A stretch of 64,000 nt of DNA from Ooceraea biroi (taxonomy: Eukaryota > Arthropoda > Insecta > Hymenoptera > Formicidae). Made by a program: the position numbers and the translations under genes. The number at the start of each line of letters is the position of its first letter. The stretch's first letter is position 1. Positions 48,204 through 60,400 of this stretch are shown here, in pieces. The stretch lies in contig NC_039510.1 in assembly GCF_003672135.1 (NCBI RefSeq), positions 11,780,001-11,844,000 of the forward strand, written 5' to 3'. Below the pieces are notes generated by a model that searched no databases, was not told the DNA's origin, and saw nothing but the letters and a program-made list of their open reading frames with translations.

Positions 48204-51200
48204 CTGGCCGACAGAGAACATGTATTAAAGATGCGACTACATCTAGTTCGATCGAATTTAGGAGCACTTAGCTTTCACAGCCGACCATAATGGGATTTAA
48301 AGAGAGTACGTTATAAGAAAGACGACATATACCTATGTCCCCTGGTTCTATTTAATACTGATACCATGTACGCGTTTCAGGGGATAAAAATCGTAGAATC
48401 TGAATTGATTTGTTGTTGTCTATTATTGTCTTCTCTCTTTGATACTTTAGATATAATCTTGCAAGTATGTCAGACAAATTGTCTTACATGGGAAATGTTT
48501 CTTAAATGATGAATGCGTTAGGCCCGATTGCGTGAACCAAACAAGCATATTTATGCATCATAAAGTTCTCAAATAGCACGCATGACATTTGCAAACGAGG
48601 GGAAGTTTGCAAACCTCGACGAGGAAACTGCGTGACAATACATCATCAAGCAGTAGCATAAACATTTGCGAGGGGGAGAGTAAAGTTTTTTATCCTATTA
48701 ACCCCCTTTCTCTCGATATATTTTCAAAGTTGCCAAGTTACTAAAAAAGAACGCATAAATTCGGACTATCTGCACATCCAAATAGTGGAGTCGCAAAACC
48801 CGGGGGGAACAATGGAGGAAAGAGAATAGTGGAATAAATCTTGTGGAAACTTATCGTCACTACCATGGCCACCGTCAAATTTTAATGGCCCGCATGCGTT
48901 GAGTGCGCGAAGCCCGCAAATTAAAAAAATTTACACGGTCTTTTCAGCTTTACGTTGCGCGTACTACGAAATTTATTTCGTTACGCGTTACAAATGTATC
49001 GAGTAACAGTAGCATCTCGCTACGTGTGTAACGAAATAACGATGAAAATTTAGGTACTCGATACATTGGTAACTAGTAACAAGTAACGAGCGATACAGAT
49101 TTTGGACATCTCTGGCGTGTAGTTACAAATAAATCGTCTCTCGCAGATTAAATTACAAAAAAAAAACAAGAAAAAAAGAGGAAACGTTAATAAACAAACG
49201 TCTTGTGCAATATATATATATATAAACGCTAAAAGTAAAACCATTAAAAAGTAACAATAGTTTCTATAATTACTCTTAACGCTATCTAGTCGAGTTTAAT
49301 GCGATTCAAAGGCGAATGAACTTGTGCATACGGGAAACACGTGGCTCGGATGGTTCGATTATACACCGTTTTATTCGAGTTTGCGATACATTACATGTCT
49401 ACGGTAATGTTCTCCATTTCCCAGCAGACCTTTACGAGCGGCGAAGTCTCTTTTTACTCCTAAAGAGACAAATTACAGCATATAAAAGCAGATTAAAGCA
49501 CCTATTTACAGCGCGATTTGGCACAATGTGAGTATTCCTTGCGATTTTTTTCTACTTTTCGGGAAACGTCTCAATCGCGTCGCTGACAACGGAATAAGAA
49601 AAGAGCGAACGACGATGCTGAAGAGCAAACTGATCGGCTGACGTTCGACTACCGTTTGACTCGCTTTCAGCCGATAAAGGCCTTGTCGCCTCGCCGAGGA
49701 TGCCGATAAAGGTGGCATTCCTCGTGGAAATGCGATCCATCGGATTATTTAACATACGCAGTCAATCACGCGCAATACGATCCATTTTGTCGACGCTCAC
49801 GAATTCAAACGCATTGCTTAACGATGCAATTTGCACGAAACTACCGCAAAAATTTGCGGAAAAATTGTCAATTTATCTAGAACATGTACGAATCAAATGC
49901 GTTATGGTGATCACGGTGATTAACACAGACCTCGATTAATTTATGGGCGGCGGTGACACGCGGTTGCATGAGATAAATGGGATGATAGTTTCCGGGAAAA
50001 GCAGAGAGGAAAGAGAGACTTACGGCGAAATATTTCGCTCGTGCAAAAACGAAAGCTTCTTCCGCGCGAGACAAGTTTACGGCGGTATGCAAAGAGAGGA
50101 GTCGTCTTGATTTTCTTGCATTGACGACGACGGCGACGGCGACGAATGCTGTGCGGGGGGCGAGAAGAACGTTTTGCCGGAATGACGGCCACTCCACTAA
50201 GAGAAGAGGCTTTCTCTGCTGGAAGGCGCAGTCTGCACTTCGAGGACGGCAGTACGAATGCTCTTCACGGACCGCAGACATTTCTCCGCGGCGATAGAAC
50301 GGGTAATAGGCATGAAACGCGATGATTAGGATCGACAGGTACAACGAGGACGCCGCCGCCGTCGAGGATGGCTCAAGGAGTCGCGTCTAACAAGGACAAC
50401 CGCGGCTTCGATCCTTCGCCAGTTGGAGAAACTTTCGACGTTCTGCAAGCAACCGTAAAAGCCTTTATGAATATGATCAGGTAGTATTAATAGCAATGTA
50501 ACTGCTGACACAGGTTCCACATGCTGTATAGCTCCAGTCTGTGATATAAAATGGTTATTACATTTGCATAATACATCTAAAAGAGTAAATGTTAATAAAG
50601 AGTAAATGCTATAATACACGGAATATGTAAAATTTTTATTCCTGCGATGGAGAGTTTTTATATGCTTTAGGAATGCCGTTTTATCATCGAGAAATGTTAT
50701 ATTTAATTACGAAGAATTACGAGTCTGAAATAATTCGCCTGAATTAGTGGAAATTGAATCAGCGAGCAACGTTATTAAATTTAAATCAATTATTCAACAA
50801 CGGTTTTTTTATATACTCAAATTTATATGTAATAATAGAGAATGAGAGATATCGCGCACGTACCCCAAGCCAATATCTCACACACACAAACTCGATTTTA
50901 TTCAAAATCTTTATTTTAAAATAAGCAAGCCGGTGAACGCAGGTGAGTTTTATCGACGTGAAAAACGGTGAAAAACCGTCTATGTTTGCTCGTTTGCGGC
51001 GTAACCGAGTGGTTGGAGAACCTTTGCAACGCCCAGGAGCCGGTCTTTAGGTACACGACGAGCCAAGTGAACGAAACGTTGATGAAATCGGTGGTTTTCC
51101 CGGCAGAACGGGCCTGGAAGAGGAGAACCGTCATCGTCGTCTCTCCCGATGAACTCCCTCTCGTCGGGCAAAATGCAATCGGAGTTAACCGAAAGTAGTA

Positions 51201-52481
51201 CGAATACGGAAGAGAGAGTTTAACTTCCGACCGGTCGGGTGAAGGATTTTCGCTTGTTTGAGGTAACGGTGGACGAAGTTGAGCGAAGGGACCCCGACGA
51301 CGACGAAACCCCGGCGAAATGTAGCGATCCTGATGGAACGAAGTTACGCCCGGAACTAAAACTGAAGATATGAAAAAGTTCGGAAAGTCACGCGCGTGAA
51401 TGAGAAAGTGGGAGCCTCTGCCTGCTCATTAAGGAAACGGAAGTCCGTCCTCGCCCTTGAACGTTGAAACGCGGAAGAGGATCCGCGGCTGCAAAGACGA
51501 CGGGGTGAAATTTTAAGTAGACGCCAGGTCTCTCCCCTCTAAGGGAGCTCTAAGGAATGGACGGGCACCGGCGACTCCGTGATTTATCACACCGTTCGGT
51601 ACGTGAGCAAAATTATTTACAGCTCCGCGAGTTTGTCGATGAAGAATACTTCGGCTGATATTCCATGAGCGATTTCGCTCCTGTAAAAAAGGTGCTTTGA
51701 ATCTATAAGCATAGTTTCTGATATAATATGCCTGTTATAATATATTTTAATGATTTTTCGACAAACGTCAAGTCGCTTTTTTAACAATTTTCAACATTTG
51801 GTATTAAATATCTTGGCGATTACGTCTTGAGAAAGTAAAGTTTATTTAAACCTAATTAAATCATAAATGCTTCGTCGTGCAACTGTAATACATTAATGTC
51901 AGACAAATCTGTTTGTATATGTTATATTTATGTTGTCAGACGGATCTGGCAACGCAGATGCCTGCGTGTCGAAAATCAAATGAAATCCAATGGCAAGAGC
52001 CTTGTGTGCGTCTATTGACAGACAAGATGCGCAGGCCATGAAGATATGCAAAGTCGATGGCAAAACCGCTCGCTCGATATTCGACTTTCGACTGATTTAT
52101 TTCCAGCCGATAAACAGCAAAACGGAGACTTTCCTTATCGGTCTTTTCAACGAGGGAATATACGCTCCCTCAAAGCGGTAAATTCATCGAAGAAACTGCG
52201 ATCCTGATTCCTCGCAATTTCGTGATTACTCAGAAAATTATATTTATTCATTCATCATTGCCATTCTGAACGAGTAAAATAAGAAAAAATTATATTGAAA
52301 TAAATACAAAATTCAATCATAATTATATAAAGAACTTAGAAAAGATAACAAGAACTTATTAAAAAGAATTCTTTTTGATGTGCTAAGGCTCACATACACT
52401 TAACGATATTTAAATTACAATTATGTGCTTTGATTTACGGAACTTATAATTGTAATCACGTGTTTCATGCAGAGTACTCAC
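48204..52481 (-). other. Intron between exons B and C (4.3 kb)
   Basis: GTGAGT to CGGCCAG. Contains the hAT-like fragment, an AT microsatellite at about 49,210 and a GC-rich purine-biased region at 50,930-51,580 with short frames on both strands (50968-51198 plus, 50980-51171 minus) that I cannot support as exons. Confidence 0.75.
48950..49114. mobile_element. GTTAC-rich, possibly hAT-derived fragment
   Basis: The right end finishes CATCTCTG, the inverse of CAGAGATG, an end of the CAGxGxTG type common in hAT elements. Inside are many GTTAC/GTAAC units and an inverted pair (48993-49007 and 49053-49067, AATGTATCGAGTA). No matching left terminus or target duplication was found, so it may be truncated or only a hairpin-rich repeat. 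Intron between exons B and C. Confidence 0.35.
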
Positions 52482-52662
52482 ATCGGCAGAAGAGTCGAGA
52501 TGATGCGTTCGGCTTCTTCTGGGGGTGGCGGGAATTCCTGTGTCGAGACCCCTGCGGGATCCTGTGGCTCCGGACAATCCGGAACCGGACGTAATGCTAC
52601 CAACGCCATTTTCGCCTTCCGACCATTCATGCTCATGTAACCGTCGTCCTCAGATTGGTGTC
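52482..52662 (-). CDS. Exon B: YMSM motif and Pro-rich segment
   Basis: Encodes HQSEDDGYMSMNGRKAK, then a hydrophobic stretch (MALVALRPVPDCPEP), and ends with EFPPPPEEAERIISTLLP and two bases of a Met codon before GTGAGT. The acidic flank followed by Tyr-Met-Ser-Met fits a tyrosine-kinase substrate; YMxM is the known consensus bound by the SH2 domains of PI3-kinase p85. The start is chosen from phase: the acceptor GCCGGCAG before GACACC gives the two bases needed to complete the Gly codon left by exon A. An upstream acceptor (CCCCCCAG, exon start 52697) has a better pyrimidine run and keeps the same downstream frame, adding RRLTVTVNRMPA, but its phase does not fit exon A directly; it could serve a different upstream exon. 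Confidence 0.82.
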
Positions 52663-55600
52663 CTGCCGGCATACGGTTTACGGTTACGGTGAGCCTCCTG
52701 GGGGGATTGCAAACCCTCGCGAGACGTCAGGACGATTTAATCCACCGAACATCGGCTTACCCTAAACGCCGGCGTTTCCGTTACTTTTTCGAACAGTTCC
52801 GGAGTTTCGAACGAAATTACATTACTTCCGTTCGCTGTTCGATGCATTGTGAACGTGGAAATACGTGCAGTGGTTTGTTATTGTACGATAAGATATCGTG
52901 GACGATTATATCTCAAACTTCGCTGAAAGCGCAGGAAGCAATGCAGGAAGTAACGGAGATTGACCGCTTTGGCTGTTCAACGAATTCAACTCGCGCCCCC
53001 GTAAAACCTGGATTTCTGTCTTCATCATTCGAAATGATCGCGTTGGTGATATATAAAATCATGCTTTCGCGCGCGTATCGCAGATGAAAACGCGGAAATA
53101 GCGACAAGAAGTTTCCGTGAATCGTTAATCATCCGCGATCGTTCGCAGGTGTCTCGGTATATAGGGGCTAAGCACGGCCGACGGGATGCCGATTTGAATT
53201 TTTGGTGAACCATGAACGAGAGCGCCCGGCTTTCTTTCCCCCTCGCGAGCAGGGTGGAAATGTACATGCTTTCACGCCGATTTTCCGCGAATTGAATGGC
53301 AGATCGCCAAGTCGGCGGGTTTATATTGTACGTTCGTATAGGAGCATTTCGAGGAAAATAAAGAGAAAATATGTATTCCGGAGCCGGGGAGCGAAACGAC
53401 AGCTAAGTCGAAGACTCGAACATTCGAAGATCCACTGTCCGATAGATCGGGACTGCAGCCGACAATAATCTCCCTCTCCCCCTCTGTCGCTGCTTGAGCG
53501 AAATGCGTTTTCTACGAGCTATTTATTACCTGCTTTGTTCAGTATAAATTATATAGTTCAATATATGGTTTTATTATATGGTTTTCGAATCTTTACCCGT
53601 ACGTAAGATTCGAAGCTACGACTAGTATTTCTCTAATTTTAAATGCTCGCTTAAATAAACAGCCCGTCTGATATTATTCAGATATCTGTGCTATTTGTAA
53701 TAAAAAGTGTAAACAGTTTTTAACTGTAAATAAATGACATTAAGCTCCGATTTAATTCTGTTTTTTCGTTGGAAATAACTGCGCAAATTGTAATGAAAGG
53801 TTTATTCAAGTCCAGAGTGCATGGAATATGCAATCTGGATAAATTTCACTTTGTGAACCGTCGACGATACTATCCATACATATTTAACGCAATCTTTAAC
53901 AATTAAAATGTTTCAAAGCAAACAAAAAATTGCATGCTTCTTTTTTATATGAGAATAACAGAATTTTATTTTTGTCGGAATAATTTTTATGGAGACAGCT
54001 TTATATAAAATAATAAGTTTTTTATGCGATTCTGGTTATTCTGAGTCTGATTAAACAATTACAATTGCAACAAATTTCGGATACTTTAAAAAGGAACACT
54101 TTCACATGAGAAAATTTCCCATTCCGCTACTTGTATTATAATTGACCGCAATTTACGATAATAATGAACAGCTCTATTTTCTTTCGTTTCAGATAAAACA
54201 ATTTTAATTACGTGGATATGCCGTAAATTAAGATAATTATGAAATAATGTAATATTATCCCCGGGGAAAGCGTATTTATTCCTTTCCCACATTTTCAAGC
54301 AAGAAAACGGCATGTATGAAATTAATTCAATTAAATTCCTTGATCTTTAATCTTTTGTGAAATTTAATGGTTTACTTCAATAATTAAAGAAGTATCGAAA
54401 TAATTAGATAAATTATTCGATTGTTGTATAAAGCAAGTGATTCTTAAAGAAACAATTAAAATTCTCAAAGGACTACATTTTATCAATTTTTTATACATAA
54501 TTTATATACACAATTTGCATACGTGCAATAATTTTTTCGGAAATTTTCTTCATATTATATGAAACAACTTTATACAAACTTACAAACAAAATAATATCTA
54601 ATCAACTGTACATACATACAAACAGTTTCACTACGTAAACTTCCGGCTAATTTAAGCCGCCATTCCCGAGTATGACGTCCACAGAGTCCATGATTGTCGC
54701 ATCTAGAGTAACAGTCGAACGAAATACTGACTCTCGGTTTTACGACTGTGCAGAAGGGTATATACGTGACTATAAAATTATTGCGTTCTAAAGATACGGA
54801 AATACCGGACTCGCAAATAGACCGCTCCGTATTTCGTCTCGCGAAACCGTCGCAAAATGGCCCTATCAGATCCTCCGTGCTACGCGGCTTAGGACAGAGA
54901 ATTTAAATGGGCTATGCTTTGGGGCTACGCTTAGGGGATGCACGTAGAGTAAGGGTTGCAATGAGGGATGAAGTAGTTTCGAATTTATTTGTGATTCAAA
55001 TTTCTTAATATAAAATATTATCTATTATTCTGTTCTGTTAAAAAAGACATAGAGGATTGTGCTTGAAAAGCTATTTTTGAATACATTTTTGCTGGCAAAA
55101 AGAGTTATCTCGTAATTAAGTGTACGAGTTTTTTAATTAAATTAATTATTCGCATCGATCAAACGTTGAGGATTTGCTCATCATCTACGTTGCACTTGGT
55201 GCAATCTGCATTTCGCATTTAGGCGAATCCATCCTACAATTGCGAGTCCACCTCGTGCACTCACGAGGATCGATGTACACGAGACTGTTGGCAAGTTAAA
55301 TATCTTAGTCAGGGTGACGAGTTAAATCACGTAAATCGTACGCAGGCACATACACATGTACAAGCAGGCAGGTTGCGTTGTCGCCTCGAACGACTTTCCG
55401 GGACAACTCGCGCACCGGCATGGAACTTTGCGCTTCAAACGCGAGCAGATATCTTTAGAGAGGCGGAAATAGCGTGCGAACTTCTAGAAAGAGGCGTACT
55501 CGGTTGTCACTGGAAATTTACTATCTTCACCCTGTCGATATAAAGCAGCGCGCTTCCTCCCATGCGCTGCTTCTTCCACAAGTTCAAAGTGGATGTCTCG

Positions 55601-57277
55601 TCAGCGAAAATTTGTCGCGATTTTCCCTACTTCCAACGTTCAGGTGTACTAACATGAAAAGTGAGGATCTATCTGTAACAAATGTTCCTCCGCGAATCGT
55701 GGAAACGCGAGTTAACACTTTATTAGCAATAAATGGAATGTTACGTTGTGTGCTAATGATTTGATTATTTATCTACGGTTGTTATTATCGTTAACCGATA
55801 ACGATATTTTCGTTATAGGTGTTTATCGTTACTCTATATCAGTACACTTAATTAGCAATTAGAGGGATATAATAATTTTCAAATGAATCAATGCAACCAG
55901 CGACAAGTACGTTATAACATTTGTCACGTGCACGTACTAATATTCGACAATAATTTGCACTTTGCGAATACAGTAACGTAAAAGTCTGACACAATTCACG
56001 AAGCATGTGAAATTGATCTACACATTTTACAACATATGAGGAATGCGTACAAACGATAGGTATGTCGAATAAAAATTTTATCCAAATTTTTTGACTAGTT
56101 TATTCGCAACATTTTTTACGCGTTACTTGATATCTATGATTCGAGGGAGAGAGAAAAAACAACCGAATTAATTTTCGCTGTCGATGGTCCATCGGTTTGC
56201 TGGCGTGAGTGTTCGAGAATTCAATGGCTGTATCGATTTTTGTGACAATCAGATACCGAACAATCCTGATGGAAGTTCGCTCAACGTTCTGCGAAAGCAC
56301 ACGAAAGGAACGAGCTCGAAAAATTTATACGAACAGCAAACTTTCGATGGTTCTCGAATGAAAGAGCGTCCAGTAAAAGCAGATTATACATTATGCGAGA
56401 CTGTATGGTCATTCGTGGAATAAGAGAGCGTATCACATTGCACTAATGTCAATATTTAAGTTTTCTAAAACTACATCCAACCTTTTGGCAAATGTTCTAT
56501 AAAAATTCTCTTGTGCAGAGTGACTTCAAAATTGATCTCAAATTTTCACGCTTGTAATCACATTACATCGTGAATTATGTTACCTTCTATAATCCTAAAT
56601 TGTCCTAGAGGATTTATCCCAAGTCGGAATAATGAATCTATGATAGGGTCGCATTTACGACCTACAATCCGTTCTATATTGCAATTGGGATTAGGATTTA
56701 GAATCTTATTAATGGGTGTGTATGTGTATATTAAAATACTATCTGGGACTCGAGGGACGAAGGGTTCTAGGGTTAACGGACCTCGAATTTCAAGATCCTA
56801 CAATGCAACGATTTAGAGAGCATTTGCAAGGGTATGAATAAGGAATTAATAAATGGCTGAGCATAGTCCACGTAGTGGTGCCAATGACCGTTACAACAGT
56901 CAACGTATCGAACTCCGATTGTCAGTCACACAAAGATAAAATTTTCACAGAAAGCTTTTTGAAGGCATTTGCCTTCAATTTATAATAACATTTATAATAA
57001 CACAACATTTTACAGTTTAAATTTTTCCGACTTTCGTATCAATGCATTACGCTTTAGCGGCAGAAAGATAAGTGTTTCTTCTTCGTTTGCACTAACATAC
57101 TTTACATGAAGTAAAGTAAATAATGAAACATTAGGATCTGCTGCAGCCCCCTTTGTGCGGATGTCAGTTAATCGCGCTCGGTAAACACCAGAGCGAGGAA
57201 TCGTGCGTGGCGTTCGAGTTGGTCGTCTCGCAAGGAAATAAGAAGCAGGGAGAAATGATAAACGGAAAAAAGGGTAC
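52663..57277 (-). other. Intron between exons A and B (4.6 kb)
   Basis: GTACCC donor to CCGGCAG acceptor. Mostly AT-rich. A 79-codon plus frame at 56577-56816 with an aliphatic stretch has no recognised identity. An extra exon is possible because the donor of A and the acceptor of B are both weak. Confidence 0.6.
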
Positions 57278-57486
57278 CTAAGGACGGACTCTCGTCGTCG
57301 GGCGTGAGGCCAATACTCGGCTCCGTGCTGCTGCCGCAATCCCCGACGCCCCCGCTGTTTCCACCCCCGATGCAGCCGCCACCGCCGCCACCGCCACCGC
57401 CGCCACCTTCGCCCTCCGCCTCGTGCTCGTCGTATTCTGAGAGCACCTTGTCCAACAGCTCGATCGATCGTTGCACATCGTCACCT
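57278..57486 (-). CDS. Exon A: helix followed by poly-Gly, first exon visible
   Basis: The exon begins after a TTTGTTCCAG acceptor with one base that completes a codon from an upstream exon outside the window, and ends TTAG before a weak donor (GTACCC), leaving one base. It encodes GDDVQRSIELLDKVLSEYDE, a strongly helix-forming acidic segment, then an acidic stretch and eleven glycines in a row, then a Cys/Gly/Ser-rich linker and an acidic Thr-Pro segment (LTPDDESPSL). The Gly run comes from a GGC/GGT repeat at about 57372-57411, so its length may vary between individuals. The helix with a regular hydrophobic spacing looks like a short protein-binding or coiled-coil element; this is inference. 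The join to exon B makes a Gly codon (G plus GA). Confidence 0.8.
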
Positions 57487-60400
57487 CTGGAACAAACGTA
57501 ACATTTGATTCTATAGAGATTATCGGTGTTCTATAAATAGCACGAGCGAATCGGACATCTTCCAAAAGCGGAGGAATTTTATTGCGATACGCCTAAGTCG
57601 CTTTTATAAGGGTATAAATACAATTATAAATACAGGAGTGGATGCAAAGAGTGGCGAATACTTGCAAATTCGGTATCTTTTGTATCGCTGTATTGGTAAA
57701 GGAGCGAATAAAAAATAAAAGGAAGACAAACCGAGTGTGAAATCAATTGTAAATTAAAAAAATGATATTTTCACTTCTTTTATACCTTCCACGTGCGGTG
57801 ATGAGACTCTTTTTTCTGCCTTCTTGAGGTAGATTGATATAAATCATTATTATCGTTAGCAACCACGTACACTGCACGCCATCCGCGCTCTTCCTTATCT
57901 TATTATGGCTTGTGCCTACACTCGCTCCACTTTCATAAGCGATATCCGATAAACGCCCTGATAATTTTACACGGCGGTGCAAACTATTTTCCGACAATAG
58001 GGCTGCTAGAATGCCAGTTTAATTTAGAAAAAAGAAAGATCGCTACATTAAAACAAACCTGTGTGCGCCTCGTGAAACACAATCGCTGTTCTAAATTAAA
58101 GCAGCAAATGCGGGGGTAAATCCGGGATCGTCGTTCTACTCGAGCATTTTCATTACAGAATGCATTTGCAGCATATTGCAAATGTTCTTTGCACAAGAAG
58201 TTTTCATTAAAATGTTATGTATTTCAAAATTTGTATTATTATATATTTTCGGAGAAAAATCCGCAATCTTTTCCATGTCTCTCAAAGGAAGACGATCGCA
58301 ATTTTTCGCGTAATGCAAGCAGGGAATTATCAGGAGCGCACTGCTCCTAGCGTGAACATTAGTGTGCAAACATGCCAACAAAACGGCTCTAAAGCTTTTC
58401 TTTGATGGACTATTTCTGGGTCAGTTTATCGAAGTCGCCGCATCGCAGGGCGATACAGTCCGCTGATCAGGGATTGGCGTTGTGGCCTGATAGCGAGGAC
58501 GAACGAACGCGGGGTTGAGGCGGCGATAGTTTAGCAAACTTCGTTACGTGGGTGGATCCTATTTTATCTGCCGCGATGTGTACAGGATGTTCGTCGTGAA
58601 TTACCGTGGAAAATCGATTATCCGGCGTGGCGCATTAATCGTCCTTGCTTAACTCTCCCACTGATAAACTCTTCACTGTCGAGCAAAAAAAGTGTACCTG
58701 CTGAATGACTATCTGGGGAGAGATATCCCCATAAATGAAGGGAAGAAATAGCATGCCCGTGAGCTGAGAAAGCTTATCGAGTTTCGTTATGAATGTTTCA
58801 AGTGAGAAAAGTCGATGCAACTTGTTCTAGTTTTTAAGTCATTCTACAAGTCTACGTACGGATTAATCTAGTTCCTGGCGAAAAGAGGTTTCTTTTGTAA
58901 TTGCAGGGAAGAAACTTATACATATCGCAGTTGGATCTTTAATCCACTTTTATTCACTGGTAATAGTGATGAATACTTTCATCAGTGCATTCGTTTTCCG
59001 GCCTGATTTGATTTACTTGTCAACGTTGGTTTGCATTTCTCTTCACTTAGAACCAGAATTAAAATAGATTTAAAGAAATTTCATTTGCTAAAATTGATCA
59101 ATATTAATGAAATTGATTATTCTTAAAGATCAAAAACACGAGCACTGTTTTCTACATGTTCATCATCGAAACCTATGCTTAAATATAGCTGCTATCGATC
59201 TGGTTGGAGAATGGTGAAGTGTGAAGGGAGAAAAATTTCGAAGCCTGATAAAGGCGTGCTCATCGTTAAGCCCTATTATCACACCTGCTAGCATGCATGT
59301 GTGACTTATCGCTTCGTCACCTCGAGGTACCTGAGACGCTTGTCAGTCAAAAGTTCGTCATTATCAGTGCACGTTAATTACCCTTCTCGTTCACTTCTCA
59401 AACAAACCGGAGCAACGTTGCCATTAACGTCGCCGTCGTCGTCGATAACATTCAATGCTCGACTGCATCATACTCTTTCGGGTCACCGGCTACATCGGAA
59501 TCATCTCACGGAGACCACGATGTCTACGTATACGACCGATAACCGAGCATTTAATTAGGTGCAGAGCCTAGAGGGTTGGCGTGAATAGGGTGGACGAGCG
59601 AAGTTGCGAGGCAATTCGAGCGCTGATGCAATGCGGTCTTCGGCCGACCAAGCTGTAATCACGATTGTTAATTACTGTGGAAACACGACGGCGGCCTTCG
59701 TCACCAGGGCATAATACAAAGAACGAGAAGTCAGGAGGAACTTGTAGTCGAGTCAGTCATAGTCAATTCCGTTTCCGAAGGAACGCATCGATTCCGGATC
59801 GGCGAAAAATCGAATAGATTGCATATGATTGACTATGTTATTGGAAACATATTCGCGAATTAATTTCCTCAAATTTTCATGAGATGTCTAAAACAGATGG
59901 AGATAATTTTAACGTTTATTTTACTAGAAAATGCTAAAAGATTTAAAAAGAATTTTTTTTAAGTTTTGGCTAATTTTTTTATTGTGCATTTTTATATAAT
60001 AAATTTTCTTTATCTATTGCTTTCTTGTTACTATTTAGTATACAATACTAATTTTTTTGTCTTTAAAAAGTAAATTATATTTGCAATGATTTTATATTAC
60101 ATTGAATATATTACATTATCTTTTTCCTTCTCTACTATGTTTGATTTTCTTCTTTTCATTTATCCCCTATTTTCTTTAAAATGGCGTAGGCCCAGACAGT
60201 AATCAAAACAGGTTCGCCGTTGGGCACCACTCTTAGAGCTCATTAGCTGTCTTTGGGGATGAAACGCACTGATTTTTCGGGACAAAAGAGACGCAGAGCG
60301 AGTACTTTGTGCGGAGTTAATATCCCGGGAAGTAACTCCACCGTATAATAATTGTGATTACAAATTAATGAAAGACGCGAATACTACCAATTGATCTTCG

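Larger units (their letters stand above)
14065..57486 (-). other. Large multi-exon gene, 3' portion (unrecognised scaffold-like protein)
   Basis: Ten exons on the minus strand join in a single open frame: exon lengths 209, 181, 145, 946, 1193, 273, 299, 440, 63 and 89 nt, total 3,838 nt, which is one carried-over base plus 1,279 codons including TAG. Each intron starts GT and ends AG, and each junction phase (1, 2, 0, 1, 0, 0, 2, 1, 1) fits the next exon. Agreement at nine junctions is strong evidence that the model is right. The first exon seen begins in the middle of a codon, so the start codon and the N-terminus lie beyond base 64,000. The product (about 1,278 residues here) is Ser/Pro/Arg/Glu-rich, with no signal peptide, membrane span or catalytic motif that I can see. 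I infer a mostly disordered cytoplasmic scaffold or adaptor. I cannot name the family; a guk-holder/NHS-type cytoskeletal adaptor is one untested possibility. Confidence 0.85.

Noticed and set aside
50968..51198. 76-codon plus frame with a hydrophobic start resembling a signal peptide
   Set aside because: Too short, overlapped by open frames on the other strand, no splice or promoter evidence.
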